Below are positions 8,811-19,056 of a stretch of 64,000 bases of DNA, piece by piece. Made by a program: the position numbers and the translations under genes. The notes under the pieces were generated by a model, which did no database searches, had not been told where the DNA came from, and saw nothing but the letters and a program-made list of their open reading frames with translations. Each line of letters opens with the position of its first letter. Within the stretch, counting starts at the first letter, position 1. The DNA is taken from NCBI RefSeq assembly GCF_002777975.1, contig NZ_NGVS01000013.1, forward strand, positions 124,001 through 188,000. The letters run 5' to 3'. The DNA comes from Shewanella carassii (lineage in GTDB: Bacteria; Pseudomonadota; Gammaproteobacteria; Enterobacterales; Shewanellaceae).

Positions 8811-9989
8811 ATGATGAGCCAGAAGAACAGAGTCGGTATCGCGGCTGGCAGGGGCCTGCTTTTATTGGGAGCCGCGTGGCTTAGCTCTGCGGTCAATGCA
8901 TCTCAGTCGATGATCATTACCGTGACCAAAGGCTTTGGTGTTTCTCTCTATGCTACAGACGTTGGTGATGCCAAGCAGATGGCCGTAGGAGATGAAGGCA
9001 CTCTGTTTGTTGGTTCTCACAAGAGCGGCACGATCCACGCTTTGGTCGACAGTAACCATGATGGCCGGGTCGATAAACGCTATCTGATAGCCAAGGGCCT
9101 GGATTACCCGGAGGCGTTGGCCTTTCACAAGGGCGATCTCTATGTCGCTCTGGAAGATAGAGTGGTGGTGTACCGGGATATCGAACCTAGGCTCAGGCGC
9201 CCTCCGCGGGCACGGGAAGTCTATGACCAATTGCCGGGCAATGGCAAGAAAAGCGCCAGAGCCATGCGCTTTGGCCCGGATGACAGGCTCTATATCGCCA
9301 TCAGCGCTCCCTGCAATGTGTGTGAACCCAGTGCCCCTTTTGGCAGCATCATTGCCGTGGATGTGAACTCGGGCAGTAGTCAGCAGATAGCGCTCGGAAT
9401 ACGCAATGTCATAGGTTTTGACTGGTCACCACTGGATAACCGCCTCTGGTTTGCCGATATGAGTCGCGACTGGATGGGGGATAATCTGCCGCCGGATGAG
9501 TTAAATCGGGTCGATGTGGCCGGGGCGCATTATGGATTCCCTTATGTGCATGGCAAAGCGGTGCAGGAACCTGCCTATGAAGAGCCCAAGAGCCTGAATA
9601 TTACCAAGCCAGTCTATGAACTGCCGGCGCATGTATCCCCGATGGGGATGCTGTTTTATCGGGGAAGCCAGTTTCCCGCTGAATATCATAACCAGATTTT
9701 ATTGGCTGAAAATGGTTCTTGGAACCGTTCCAGTAAGGTGGGTTACCAGATAGTGGTGCTGGAAACCGATGGCCGCCAGGTGAGCAATCGCCGCACCCTG
9801 GTGAGTTTTCTCGATGGTGAGTTTCCGGTGGCCAGACCCCATTCACTGGCGATGGCCCCGGATGGCGCCGTCTATATTTCGGATGATCTGAAGGGAAACA
9901 TCTACCGCCTGTACTACAAAGACACTGATGCAGAAGATACAGAATCTGAGTCGGACTATGCGCCGGCACCTGAACAGGAAAATGAATAA
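8811..9989 (+). CDS. exported PQQ-dependent sugar dehydrogenase-like beta-propeller protein
   Basis: About 392 residues. After [20 protein letters not shown] there is a signal peptide that ends near SSAVNAS. The body has repeated propeller blades and segments typical of the soluble quinoprotein/sorbosone dehydrogenase superfamily: [26 protein letters not shown] followed by [19 protein letters not shown], and [16 protein letters not shown] near the C-terminus. Oxidation of a sugar or aldose is the family activity; the substrate is not predictable. The ATGs at 8811 and 8814 share an AAGG site at 8805-8808. The stop overlaps the parC start by one base, so they are translationally coupled. Confidence 0.75.
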   Translation: MMSQKNRVGIAAGRGLLLLGAAWLSSAVNASQSMIITVTKGFGVSLYATDVGDAKQMAVGDEGTLFVGSHKSGTIHALVDSNHDGRVDKRYLIAKGLDYPEALAFHKGDLYVALEDRVVVYRDIEPRLRRPPRAREVYDQLPGNGKKSARAMRFGPDDRLYIAISAPCNVCEPSAPFGSIIAVDVNSGSSQQIALGIRNVIGFDWSPLDNRLWFADMSRDWMGDNLPPDELNRVDVAGAHYGFPYVHGKAVQEPAYEEPKSLNITKPVYELPAHVSPMGMLFYRGSQFPAEYHNQILLAENGSWNRSSKVGYQIVVLETDGRQVSNRRTLVSFLDGEFPVARPHSLAMAPDGAVYISDDLKGNIYRLYYKDTDAEDTESESDYAPAPEQENE

Positions 9990-12256
9990 TGAGTGATGCG
10001 ATAGCCTTGAGCCTGGATGGCGTGGAGCAGATGCCGCTCAGGCGCTTCACCGAAGAGGCATATCTCAACTATTCCATGTATGTGATCATGGATCGGGCCT
10101 TGCCTCATATTGGCGATGGCCTCAAACCGGTGCAACGGCGAATCGTTTACGCCATGAGCGAGCTGGGATTATCGGCGGCGGCCAAATACAAGAAGTCGGC
10201 CCGTACCGTGGGTGACGTGCTGGGTAAGTATCATCCGCACGGCGACAGCGCCTGTTACGAAGCCATGGTGCTGATGGCGCAGCCCTTCACCTATCGCTAT
10301 CCCTTGGTGGATGGTCAGGGTAACTGGGGGGCTCCGGACGACCCCAAGTCGTTTGCGGCCATGCGTTATACCGAAGCCAGACTATCCAAGTTTTCTGAGG
10401 TGCTGCTAAGCGAACTCGGTCAAGGCACAGTGGACTGGGGCGTCAACTTTGATGGCACCCTGAAAGAGCCCTTGGTACTGCCTGCCAGACTGCCGCATAT
10501 TCTGCTCAACGGTATTACCGGTATCGCAGTGGGTATGGCCACGGATATTCCGCCCCATAACGCCCGCGAGTTGGCCAGCGCCTGTATCGAGCTGCTGGAT
10601 AATCCCAAGGCCGATTTGCCACGGCTGATGGAATTGGTTCCCGGGCCCGATTATCCGACTGCGGCCGAAATTATTACCCCGAGCGCCGAAATCGCCAAGG
10701 TCTATGAGTCGGGCCGTGGCTCAATCAAGGCCCGCGCAGTTTACACTGTGGAAAACGGTGAAGTGGTGATAACGGCTTTGCCGCACCAGGCCAGCTCCAG
10801 CAAGATCCTCGAACAGTTGGCGGCGCAGATGCAGGCCAAGAAGTTGCCTATGGTGACAGACTTGCGCGATGAGTCGGACCATGAAAGTCCGGTGCGCTTG
10901 GTAATAGTGCCGAGATCCAACCGGGTCGATATCGAACAGATGATGGCGCACCTGTTTGCCACCACAGATCTGGAAAAGAGCTATAGGGTTAACCTCAATG
11001 TGCTCGGTCTCGATGGTCGGCCTCAGGTCAAGGGGCTCAAGCAACTCTTGAGTGAGTGGCTGGAGTTTCGAATTCATACTGTGCGCCGCCGTCTGGAATT
11101 CCGTCTGGATAAAGTCCTGGCCAGGTTGCATATTCTTGAAGCCTTGATGATAGCCTTCCTCAATATTGATGAAGTGATAGAGATCATCCGCTTCCATGAT
11201 GAACCCAAGGCCGAACTGATGCGCCGCTTTGGGCTGACAGACAAGCAAGCCGAAGCGATTCTGGAACTCAAGCTGCGCCATCTGGCCAAGCTGGAAGAGA
11301 TGAAGATCCGTGGTGAGCAGGATGAGCTCGAAGCCGAGCGGGAAAAGCTGCAGCAACTGCTCAGCTCGGAACGCCGCCTGAAGACCTTGATCAAGAAAGA
11401 ACTGCAGGCAGATGCGGAAACCTATGGTGATGACCGCCGCTCGCCACTGGTGGTGAGAAGCGAATCCAGAGCACTGTCGGAGCAGGAGTTGGTGCCAACC
11501 GAGCCCGTGACTGTGGTGCTATCTGAAAAGGGTTGGGTACGCTGTGCCAAGGGTCATGATATCGATGCCGCCGGGTTGTCCTACAAGGCAGGTGACAGTT
11601 TCCTCTGCGCCGCAGCCGGACGCAGCAACCAGCAATCTGTGTTTATTGACAGCGCCGGGCGCGCCTTCGCCACGGATACCCATACTCTGCCTTCGGCCCG
11701 TAGCCAAGGGGAACCTATTACCACCAGATTCAATCTGGCCCCGGGGGAGAGCATGGAGCACGTATTGCTCGGGGATGATGATAACTGCTTCCTGCTGGCG
11801 AGTGATGCCGGTTACGGCTTTATCTGCGCCTTTAAGGATATGGTGTCGCGTAACAAGGCGGGTAAGGCTTTGCTGACGCTGCCAGCCAATGCCAAGGCTT
11901 TAACGCCGCGTAAACTGGACAAGTCCAGACCCAGTTCGATTCTGGCCATTACCAATGAAGGGCGGATGCTGATGTTCTCCATGGAGGCGCTGCCGCAGTT
12001 GGCCAAGGGTAAGGGCAACAAGATCATCGGCATCCCGTCGGAGCGAGCAAAAAACCGCGAAGAGTTGGTGACCCATCTATACCTGGTGCCGGAAGGTGCC
12101 AATGTCACCCTCTGGGCCGGCAAGCGTAAGCTGACATTGAAGAGCAGCGATCTGGAGCATTACCGTGGTGAGCGGGGCCGTCGCGGCGCCAAGCTGCCAA
12201 GAGGGCTGCAAAGGGTCGACAGTGTCGAAGTCAGTTTGGAGGAGCCGGCGCTGTAG
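9989..12256 (+). CDS. parC: DNA topoisomerase IV subunit A ParC
   Basis: 755 residues. Conserved type IIA features: [20 protein letters not shown] near the start, the catalytic tyrosine Y127 in [10 protein letters not shown], the quinolone region [16 protein letters not shown] and a C-terminal beta-pinwheel. The quinolone-determining positions equivalent to E. coli ParC S80 and E84 are S87 and E91, i.e. the wild-type residues. The ATG overlaps the previous stop. The strong terminator at 12289 ends the operon. Confidence 0.95.
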   Translation: MSDAIALSLDGVEQMPLRRFTEEAYLNYSMYVIMDRALPHIGDGLKPVQRRIVYAMSELGLSAAAKYKKSARTVGDVLGKYHPHGDSACYEAMVLMAQPFTYRYPLVDGQGNWGAPDDPKSFAAMRYTEARLSKFSEVLLSELGQGTVDWGVNFDGTLKEPLVLPARLPHILLNGITGIAVGMATDIPPHNARELASACIELLDNPKADLPRLMELVPGPDYPTAAEIITPSAEIAKVYESGRGSIKARAVYTVENGEVVITALPHQASSSKILEQLAAQMQAKKLPMVTDLRDESDHESPVRLVIVPRSNRVDIEQMMAHLFATTDLEKSYRVNLNVLGLDGRPQVKGLKQLLSEWLEFRIHTVRRRLEFRLDKVLARLHILEALMIAFLNIDEVIEIIRFHDEPKAELMRRFGLTDKQAEAILELKLRHLAKLEEMKIRGEQDELEAEREKLQQLLSSERRLKTLIKKELQADAETYGDDRRSPLVVRSESRALSEQELVPTEPVTVVLSEKGWVRCAKGHDIDAAGLSYKAGDSFLCAAAGRSNQQSVFIDSAGRAFATDTHTLPSARSQGEPITTRFNLAPGESMEHVLLGDDDNCFLLASDAGYGFICAFKDMVSRNKAGKALLTLPANAKALTPRKLDKSRPSSILAITNEGRMLMFSMEALPQLAKGKGNKIIGIPSERAKNREELVTHLYLVPEGANVTLWAGKRKLTLKSSDLEHYRGERGRRGAKLPRGLQRVDSVEVSLEEPAL

Positions 12257-12281
12257 CCCGGCCCAAAAGTAGCCCGGCCCA
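12254..12281 (+). repeat. short tandem duplication after parC
   Basis: The 15-16 bp unit TAGCCCGGCCCAAAA occurs twice in direct succession, the first copy starting at the parC stop codon. It lies just before the terminator and was probably produced by slippage. Confidence 0.7.
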
Positions 12282-12288
12282 AAAACCA

Positions 12289-12320
12289 CAAAAGCCGCAT
12301 CATGATGCGGCTTTTGTTTT
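12289..12320 (+). terminator. rho-independent terminator of the parE-parC transcript
   Basis: A near-perfect stem CAAAAGCCGCAT / ATGCGGCTTTTG with a 4-base loop is followed by a T-rich run. The A-rich left arm may also serve the converging bfd gene. Confidence 0.85.
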
Positions 12321-12333
12321 TTTACCCAATATA

Positions 12334-12525
12334 TCAGGCGACTTCGTAATAGTTGGGCTCGAGATCCAGCTGATTCTGGATGATTTGCGTCGCCATCCGT
12401 ACACACTTACCGCATTGATCACCCACACAGAGGCGTTTTTTCACCTCGCTGAGGCTAACATCTCCCTGGCTGACTGCCTGCTTTATCTGGGTATCCGTAA
12501 TCGCATGACACAGACAAACGTACAT
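12334..12525 (-). CDS. bfd: bacterioferritin-associated ferredoxin Bfd
   Basis: 63 residues. The four [2Fe-2S] cysteines are C4, C6, C38 and C41 (CLC near the N-terminus, then CGKC), the pattern of Bfd. The protein donates electrons to bacterioferritin so that stored iron is released under iron starvation. A candidate Fur box lies about 60-75 bp upstream at 12585-12599, which fits iron-repressed expression. No bacterioferritin gene is in the window. Confidence 0.92.
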   Translation of the reverse strand: MYVCLCHAITDTQIKQAVSQGDVSLSEVKKRLCVGDQCGKCVRMATQIIQNQLDLEPNYYEVA

Positions 12526-12584
12526 TTATCGGGCTCCGGTTACTGCTGGTAAGTGGACGTTATTTTTCAATACGCAATTCTAAA

Positions 12585-12599
12585 TGAAAACCGTTATCA
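12585..12599 (-). promoter_or_regulatory. candidate Fur box upstream of bfd
   Basis: TGAAAACCGTTATCA matches the 7-1-7 inverted repeat TGATAAT-N-ATTATCA at 11 of 14 positions. Fur control of bfd is known in other gamma-proteobacteria; here it is inferred from the match and position. Confidence 0.55.
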
Positions 12600-12651
12600 A
12601 TACTAATAACGCTTGGGTATATTTTAGGGCAGATCACCCTTTAGTTGGTTA

Positions 12652-12764
12652 TTAGGGAAGGTGCGAATAAGTCCCATGTGTGCTCTGCATCGGCTTACGG
12701 ACTTGGATGCAAGGCGTGGTTTGCAGCAAATGGCCCTAGTCCTTTGCAAGAACTTCCTTAGGTC
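12652..12764 (+). repeat. degraded copy of the MITE-like repeat
   Basis: The left end AGGGAAGGTGCGAATAAGTC and the following 60 bp (CATGTGTGCTCTGCATCGGC and on) closely match the left part of the element at 60854-61060. The right half is diverged, with only a weak inverted end (AACTTCCTTA) near 12751-12760. Confidence 0.7.
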
Positions 12765-12815
12765 TTTAGTCAGCAAATAGCACCGCGCCCGGAGGAATGG
12801 GCGCTAGAGGAAGGA

Positions 12816-13742
12816 TTAGTAGCCTCTGTCGAAGTACACCAGGTTCTCCAGTGATTCGGCATTGAGGTAGTGGTGATAGTTCCGGGCGAAAATATCGACC
12901 ACCTGAGACGGGAAGCTGGGCGCCGAAATATGGGGAGTGATTACCGCATTGGGGCAATCCCAGATGGGGTGCAGCGGTGACAGCGGCTCCTGGGCAAACA
13001 CATCCAGCACGGCTTTGAGCCGGTTTCTGCGGCCGAGTTCGACCACCAGGGCATCGAGATCTAGGGCGTCACCGCGGCCTATGTTGAACAGTATCGCGCT
13101 GTCTTTGAGTTGTGCCAGTCTCTCTTTGCTCAGCAAGCCTCGGCTCTCCTGAGTGCTCGGCAGAGTGTTGACAACCACATCGGCCTGGGGCAAAAGCTCA
13201 TCGAGCTGGGCCGGGCCGATGATGCAATCAAAGCCCGCGACGGCTCTTTGGCTGCGGTTCATACCCCAGACCTGCATCTTGAAGTGTTTGGCGCTGGCGG
13301 CCAGGTGCTCACCGATGGAACCCGTGCCCAGGATCAGCATCTTCATCCCCTGCAGGGTTGCCAGGGAGCCAGGGTGCCAGTATTTCTCCTGCTGCTGGTG
13401 ATGATACAGCGCATGTTGACGAACTTCGGCGAGCAGATAACCGAACACATATTCACTCATCAAGGGGCCGAAGATCCCCTTCACATTGGTCAGCAGGTAG
13501 TCTTTCCTGGTTTTAGCGCCAAGCAGTTTATCGACACCGGCGAAGGTTGATTGCAACCAACTGAGATTCTTGCCGTGACTCAGCAGCGGTTGGGCCAGAG
13601 CCGGCTCGGCCAGCCAGATATCGGCACTGGCGATATTGGCCGGGTCATCGCCCAGGATAGTAAGGCCAGGAAGTGATTTTTCTGACAACAACTGTCGATA
13701 TTCAGCATTTTCCCGGGTGAGTAACAGCAGCTTGTATGCCAT
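12816..13742 (-). CDS. D-2-hydroxyacid dehydrogenase
   Basis: 308 residues in the cytoplasm. It has the NAD(P)-binding Rossmann motif LGTGSIGEHLA near residues 137-147. The catalytic triad of the family is seen as R in NIGRGDAL, E in DVFAQEPL and H in ITPHISA. Such enzymes reduce 2-keto acids such as glyoxylate, hydroxypyruvate or pyruvate with NAD(P)H. It resembles the GhrA-like branch, but substrate specificity cannot be read. It is divergent from the DUF3392 gene. Confidence 0.85.
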   Translation of the reverse strand: MAYKLLLLTRENAEYRQLLSEKSLPGLTILGDDPANIASADIWLAEPALAQPLLSHGKNLSWLQSTFAGVDKLLGAKTRKDYLLTNVKGIFGPLMSEYVFGYLLAEVRQHALYHHQQQEKYWHPGSLATLQGMKMLILGTGSIGEHLAASAKHFKMQVWGMNRSQRAVAGFDCIIGPAQLDELLPQADVVVNTLPSTQESRGLLSKERLAQLKDSAILFNIGRGDALDLDALVVELGRRNRLKAVLDVFAQEPLSPLHPIWDCPNAVITPHISAPSFPSQVVDIFARNYHHYLNAESLENLVYFDRGY

Positions 13743-13790
13743 AGTATCTGTCCTTGTTGTTTTCGTTATTTTTATGGATTTTATATTTTA

Positions 13791-14123
13791 ATGGATTCAG
13801 TTACGCAACTGCTGACCCAGCTGGGCAGTCAGCTCTATCCCTGGCTCAATGAGATAGCCACCGCCATGGTTGCCTGCGTCATTTTGGTGTTCGGTGCCGA
13901 CTTCAACCGTTTCCTGCGCCGTAAGCTCGGGGCACGCAATTTTGTACTGCGCACGCTGATCTTTATTCTGGTCAACGCCTTTGGTTACGGCATGCTGATA
14001 GTGGCGCTCAGTCCCTGGCTCGCCAGGCAGCTGGCGCATCTACCGGCGTTGTGGACTTTACTCTTGGTCAGCGCAACTTTTATCTTTGTCGGCGGCTGGG
14101 CCCAGCGCAATAACCAGAGTTGA
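13791..14123 (+). CDS. DUF3392 membrane protein
   Basis: 110 residues with three hydrophobic segments (about 22-40, 52-75 and 84-102), so an integral inner-membrane protein. It matches my memory of DUF3392, a small gamma-proteobacterial family of unknown role. The gene converges on the glycerophosphodiesterase gene. Confidence 0.72.
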   Translation: MDSVTQLLTQLGSQLYPWLNEIATAMVACVILVFGADFNRFLRRKLGARNFVLRTLIFILVNAFGYGMLIVALSPWLARQLAHLPALWTLLLVSATFIFVGGWAQRNNQS

Positions 14124-14155
14124 ACAATCTAACCAGAGATCATTCAAACGAATGA

Positions 14156-14875
14156 TCAATCAAACCAGTGGCGGTAGTCGGTTTGTGACTCCTGAGTCAA
14201 TGCGGCGGCGGCTCTGTCTGGATAGTTGGCAAAAATACCATCTGCCCCTAGCGCCGCCAGCGCCCTGATATCATCGGCATCATCTACGGTATAGACATAC
14301 ACTTTGGCGCCGCGCTGATGAGCATCGGCTACCAGTTCTCGGCTGATAAAGCTGATATCCAGATGCAGTGACCAGGCCTTGAGCTCACTGACCACGGCGG
14401 CTTGGTTGAGCGCTATCCCCTCGAGCAGTGGCGCTACGGGTACGTCGGGCAACTGCTGTTTTACCTGTTTGAGCCAGAGGTGATTGAATGAGGACACCAG
14501 CAGCTGCTCTGGCTGGTAGCCGAGTTGCAGTAGCTGCGGGTATTGCTGGATAAAAGGCTCGACGCAACCCACTCCCTTGAGCTCTATGTTGACCGTCATG
14601 CGCCCCTCGATAAGCTCAAGTACCTGGCGCAGGGTAGGGATAGGTTCTCCCTCGACCCTAAGCTGCTTTAGATAGCTGCTGCTTTGCTGCGCGAGCAGCC
14701 CTTTGCCGTCGCTCTTGGGGCTCAGGCGGCGGTCATGGAAGACCCAGAGCTCACCATCGGCATGATGTACATCCAGCTCAACTGCCTCACAGCCAAGCTC
14801 TAGTGCCAGCGCCATCGCCTTAAGGGTGTTTTCCGGCGCATAACCACTGGCGCCACGGTGCGCGAAAATCAACAT
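14156..14875 (-). CDS. ugpQ: cytoplasmic glycerophosphodiester phosphodiesterase
   Basis: 239 residues without signal peptide. GDPD motifs: AHRGASGYAPENTL at the N-terminus, EAVELDVH, VFHD, and VNIELKG in the middle. The enzyme splits deacylated phospholipids into glycerol-3-phosphate and an alcohol. The length fits the UgpQ class rather than periplasmic GlpQ. It starts 6 bp after the mscM stop, so it is co-transcribed with the channel gene. Confidence 0.85.
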   Translation of the reverse strand: MLIFAHRGASGYAPENTLKAMALALELGCEAVELDVHHADGELWVFHDRRLSPKSDGKGLLAQQSSSYLKQLRVEGEPIPTLRQVLELIEGRMTVNIELKGVGCVEPFIQQYPQLLQLGYQPEQLLVSSFNHLWLKQVKQQLPDVPVAPLLEGIALNQAAVVSELKAWSLHLDISFISRELVADAHQRGAKVYVYTVDDADDIRALAALGADGIFANYPDRAAAALTQESQTDYRHWFD

Positions 14876-14881
14876 CTGCGA

Positions 14882-17800
14882 TTAACCTCTGATAATACCG
14901 CTGGTGTCTTTGTTGTGCGTATTGCTGATATGCACTTCGAGCTGAGGATAAGCCAGCTCCAGCTGGTTCTCCTTGAGCTTCTTGCTGATCCGCTTGTGCA
15001 GATCGTGGCGCAGCGGCCAGCGGGAAGACATATCTTTGGCGTAAGCCCTGACTTCATAGTCCTGAGTGTGCTTGCCGAAACCGGCAAACCAGACTTCCGG
15101 TTCTGGGGTCTCCAGTGCGTTTTCACACTCTTTCACTGCCTGATAGAGCGCGGCCTCCACTCGAGCAGGATCTGAATCCCTGGCGACCGAAACATAGATG
15201 ATCACCCGGGTAATGGGATCCGACAGCGACCAGTTAATTAGCTGCTCTGTGATAAAGGCCTTGTTGGGGATGATAATCTCTTTTCTGTCCCAATCTATGA
15301 TGGTGGTCGCGCGGATTTTGATCTTGGATACCGTACCTGTAAGGTCGCGAATAGTGACGGTATCGCCGATCCGCACCGGCTTTTCAAACAGTATGATAAG
15401 GCCCGAGATAAAGTTGGCGAAGATCTCCTGTAGACCAAAACCAAGACCCAGAGTCAGCGCTGCAATTAACCATTGCAGCTTGGACCACTCCATCCCCAAG
15501 GTGGCAAAGCCGATGACGATACCGATAAAGACCACCAGGTAACGGGTCACAGTGGTGATGGCAAAGCCGGTTCCCGGGGTGAGATCCAGCTTTTGCAGCA
15601 CAGTCAGCTCCAACAGGCCGGGCAGATTGGTGGCTATCATCATGGAAAAGCCGACCACAATGGCGCCAAATACCAGCGACTTCATGGTGATGGGCAGTGG
15701 CTGCTCGACTCCGCCTACCCCGGTAGTCGTTGTTGTCCAAAGAGTAATGCCGTCGAGGAAGCTGAACAGGGCGGTGTGGGTTTGGGTCCACAGGCCGACC
15801 AGGCAGGCCAGAAACGCCAGCAGCAGCAGGGATCTCACCAAACCCAGTGATTGGCTGGACATGGTTTCCAAATCGACTACCGGCTCTTCATAGGTGTCCT
15901 GATGATCGTTGTTGCTTGATGAGGTATCACCTTTTTCCCGCTGCGCCAGACGCTCGGCTCGGCGGGCCTTGGCGCGATCGAAGGCGATGCGGCGCCTTTC
16001 AATCAACATCCAACGTTTCAGTAACTGGTACAGCAACAGGAAGCCGAGTCCCAGCAGTAAAGAAAGCTGCAGCTGCAGCAGCATCTGGAAGGCGGTGAAA
16101 TAGTAGCCCCTGAATGCCAACACGGCGCTCAGTGGCGGCACCAGCAACAACAGTAGCCACAATAGTTTTTGCAGCAGACGCTTATTCTTGTCGTCCAGAT
16201 GGCTTTCACGATAGCGACGGGACAGAGTCAGTACGTCCCGATAGAGCATAAATAGCATGATACAGAACAGAATAAAGGCGCCGCGGCCTATGCTGTTGCG
16301 CACCAGAGAGGAGTCGAGAATTTCGGTAAAGCCCATGACGCCCACCAGAGGCATGGCCATGATGACAAAGCGGCGAAAACGCTGTTGCCCTTGACGGATC
16401 ACCTCTTGCGGCCTTTTGAAATGGCCTATGAGCAGGCCCTTGTCCAGTGCCAGCAGATAGATGAAGCGATAGAGCTGGTACAGGCTGCCTATAGCCAGTA
16501 CGCCCATGCCTATGGCCTGAATGGGATTACTGTTGGACTGCAGCATAATCAAGCCGGCCGCCACTATGGGAAAGGGTTTGAACAAGCTGTAACCGGCGCT
16601 GATCACTAATGTCTGGATGGTGTAGATAAATTTATCCTGGGTCACCTTGCCGACCGGCGCCTCACATTCGCGCATCATGGTCTTGAATCTGGGGGTGAGA
16701 ATATCCTGGGCCACCAGACACAACACCGCCAGGATGATCCACCATGACCAGTATGGACTCAGTTCGGTCAGCCCCTGCTTTATCTCAGGCAGGTCGGTTT
16801 GTTGCCAGAGCCAGAGACTGGAGCGCTGCAGATCCGTCAGCCACAGCTTGCTGATGCTGTAGGCGTTGGGTACCCAGAACAGGTGTTCATTGAGGGTGGA
16901 CTTGAGTCTCTGATAACTGTCGGTGAGCAGCTCATACTTGCTCTTGAGCTTGGCCAGTTCACTGAGATAAGTGTCATAGCCTTTCAATAACTGATTCAGC
17001 AAGGCCTGTTGTGATTCAAGCAATCGCAACTGAGATTCATTGCTATAGGCCTGGGTCGTTAGCCGTTGCTCATTGGCGGCAAACTGCTGCTCAATCTGAT
17101 AGCGATTGAGTCTGGCATCGGCTATCTGGGTTTGCAGGTGTTCTTGGTTAGGGGGCTTTGGCAGTGACTGCAGGATCTGCAAAAAGCGCTCACCGAAAAC
17201 CGGGTTCATCTTGACCCAGCTGATCTGCTCTTTGATGTTGTCCAGTTGCTTGCTGTGGGACTGATCCTGCTTCTCCGCTTGTTCCTGCAGGGCTATGGTC
17301 TGCGCCGTCTGCTCAGTCAATTGCTGCAACTGCTGACCATACTTTTGATTAGCCTGGCTTAGCTCTGTGGTCAGACTATCGTGAGTACCGGCCTCAGAAT
17401 TGAGGGTTTCGGCCAGTGTGGCGTTGACTTGCTGCTGCCTGGCATCGGTAATGGCGCGGTTAAGCTGCTCGATAAGTAGTTCTTGTTGCTGCAACTGCTT
17501 GCGTACCAGTTGCAGTTGTAACTGATGCAGTTCGCGCTTTTGTTGGCTGACTGCCAACTCGCTTTCCAGCGTGGTGAGCTGTTGCTCCAGCAATAACAAC
17601 TGCGCCTGTTGCAGTGCTTTGCTGGTATTGTCAGTGGCCACTGCCTGAGTTTTTTGCTGTTGCAGCAGCGCCTGTCTGATTTTAACTATTTCGGCAGGTA
17701 ACTCGCTGTGGCGCTTGAGCATGGCGCTGTTGGCCTGGCTGAGGCTGGTTTCACTCTCTTTCAGTTCGGAAAGGCGCAGATAGGCCATGGAGGCCTGCTG

Positions 17801-18100
17801 ATCCAGATCCTGATGGCGTTCGGGTTTAAGTGGCGCGGCGGCTTCTTGCAGCAGATCATAAAGATGTTGGCGCCGATTCTCGAAATTGAGCTGCAGTTCC
17901 TGATAGCTGCGGGTTGTGTCGGCCAGCTGCTGAATGCTTTTTTCCAGCTGCGCCAGTTGTTGCTCCTGCGACAGGGCTTCCGTGTTTTGTTGATTAATTC
18001 CCAGGCGTTTATCCAACCCCAGTGGCGAGTTGGCCTGGGCGGAGGCGACAAAAAAGAGACAAAACAGCAGGATGCAGGCTCGAACCATAGTTAAATTCAA
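14882..18100 (-). CDS. mscM: large mechanosensitive channel, MscM (YjeP)/MscK type
   Basis: 1072 residues. A signal peptide ends near ASAQA (residue 23). A glutamine- and leucine-rich coiled-coil periplasmic domain covers about 30-430. Many transmembrane helices follow from about 450. The MscS pore and beta domain is near the C-terminus, with LGLGFGLQEIFANFISG near 885-905 and FEKPVRIGDTV after it. The channel opens on membrane tension and releases solutes in hypo-osmotic shock. In E. coli yjeP/mscM lies directly before psd, and the same neighbourhood here (with one gene inserted) supports this name over mscK. Confidence 0.85.
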   Translation of the reverse strand: MNLTMVRACILLFCLFFVASAQANSPLGLDKRLGINQQNTEALSQEQQLAQLEKSIQQLADTTRSYQELQLNFENRRQHLYDLLQEAAAPLKPERHQDLDQQASMAYLRLSELKESETSLSQANSAMLKRHSELPAEIVKIRQALLQQQKTQAVATDNTSKALQQAQLLLLEQQLTTLESELAVSQQKRELHQLQLQLVRKQLQQQELLIEQLNRAITDARQQQVNATLAETLNSEAGTHDSLTTELSQANQKYGQQLQQLTEQTAQTIALQEQAEKQDQSHSKQLDNIKEQISWVKMNPVFGERFLQILQSLPKPPNQEHLQTQIADARLNRYQIEQQFAANEQRLTTQAYSNESQLRLLESQQALLNQLLKGYDTYLSELAKLKSKYELLTDSYQRLKSTLNEHLFWVPNAYSISKLWLTDLQRSSLWLWQQTDLPEIKQGLTELSPYWSWWIILAVLCLVAQDILTPRFKTMMRECEAPVGKVTQDKFIYTIQTLVISAGYSLFKPFPIVAAGLIMLQSNSNPIQAIGMGVLAIGSLYQLYRFIYLLALDKGLLIGHFKRPQEVIRQGQQRFRRFVIMAMPLVGVMGFTEILDSSLVRNSIGRGAFILFCIMLFMLYRDVLTLSRRYRESHLDDKNKRLLQKLLWLLLLLVPPLSAVLAFRGYYFTAFQMLLQLQLSLLLGLGFLLLYQLLKRWMLIERRRIAFDRAKARRAERLAQREKGDTSSSNNDHQDTYEEPVVDLETMSSQSLGLVRSLLLLAFLACLVGLWTQTHTALFSFLDGITLWTTTTTGVGGVEQPLPITMKSLVFGAIVVGFSMMIATNLPGLLELTVLQKLDLTPGTGFAITTVTRYLVVFIGIVIGFATLGMEWSKLQWLIAALTLGLGFGLQEIFANFISGLIILFEKPVRIGDTVTIRDLTGTVSKIKIRATTIIDWDRKEIIIPNKAFITEQLINWSLSDPITRVIIYVSVARDSDPARVEAALYQAVKECENALETPEPEVWFAGFGKHTQDYEVRAYAKDMSSRWPLRHDLHKRISKKLKENQLELAYPQLEVHISNTHNKDTSGIIRG

Positions 18101-18163
18101 AGAGTTAAATACAAAGAGTGAATCGACAGCTCATATTAGCTAAGTTAAGCGGGTTTTGATATG

Positions 18164-19054
18164 TCAGCCAAGGTTCTTTTTCGGGGCTTGTGATTTGTGA
18201 CTCTGTGATGTTTCAAACAAGGCGGTTGCCACCACCAGAGTACCGCCGATAGCGGTTGTTAGCGTCAGCGACTCATCCAGCAGTAACCAGGCGAGCATGG
18301 CGCCATAGAAGGGTTGTAAGCAGGAGACTAAACCGACAGTTTTGGCGCTCAAGTATCTGAGTGCCGAGGTAAACAAGGCATGGGGCGCCGCGGTAAAGAC
18401 GACTCCCAAAAGCAGCAGCAATCCCCAGGTTTGGTTGCTAATGTCTCCGGCATCAAGACTGTGCCAAGGGGCCAACACCAGCACCGCCACCGCGGTTTGG
18501 TAAAACATCGCCTGCTGGCCGCTGTAGGCGGTGAAGTGGCGTTTGTGCAACAGGTTGCGGGCGGTGAACAAGATGGCGGAAACAACGCCGACCAGGATCC
18601 CAAGGGTAACGTCGTTGCCCAATGACGGCTCGGGGATCAGCAGAATCACTCCTAGCAGCACGGCCAAACCGCTGACAAGATCTCTAAGGTGTAAGCGACT
18701 GCCGGTAAACCAGGGTTCGACCAGCACTGTCATCACGGGATAGGTGAAAAAGGCTATCATGCCGATGGCGACAGAGGAGAGTTGCATCGCCGCAAAGTAG
18801 GTCACCCAATGGAGGCTGACAATCACCCCAAGCAACAGGGCAACAAGGTAATCTTTGCCGCGCAGCAAGCGCAGGCGTTGACGGCTTAGTTTAACCAGCA
18901 GCGCCAGAACGATGGCGGCGATAATGCAGCGCAGCAGAGTGATATCGAGGGCGCTCAAGGGGATAAGCCGGGAGAACAGGGCGGTTCCTCCGAATAGGAG
19001 TACCGCCAGATGCAGTTCTGTCAGGCCTGTACGTGCTTGCCCCTTGGCAGACAA
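18164..19054 (-). CDS. DMT-superfamily (EamA) transporter
   Basis: 296 residues with about ten hydrophobic segments in two EamA halves, including AIGMIAFFTYPVMTVLVEP in the first and ALFTSALRYLSAKTVGLVSC in the second. Such proteins export amino acids, drugs or metabolites; the substrate is unknown. It starts 2 bp after the psd stop. In E. coli mscM follows psd directly, so this gene is an insertion relative to that order. Confidence 0.82.
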   Translation of the reverse strand: MSAKGQARTGLTELHLAVLLFGGTALFSRLIPLSALDITLLRCIIAAIVLALLVKLSRQRLRLLRGKDYLVALLLGVIVSLHWVTYFAAMQLSSVAIGMIAFFTYPVMTVLVEPWFTGSRLHLRDLVSGLAVLLGVILLIPEPSLGNDVTLGILVGVVSAILFTARNLLHKRHFTAYSGQQAMFYQTAVAVLVLAPWHSLDAGDISNQTWGLLLLLGVVFTAAPHALFTSALRYLSAKTVGLVSCLQPFYGAMLAWLLLDESLTLTTAIGGTLVVATALFETSQSHKSQAPKKNLG

Positions 19055-19056
19055 GT

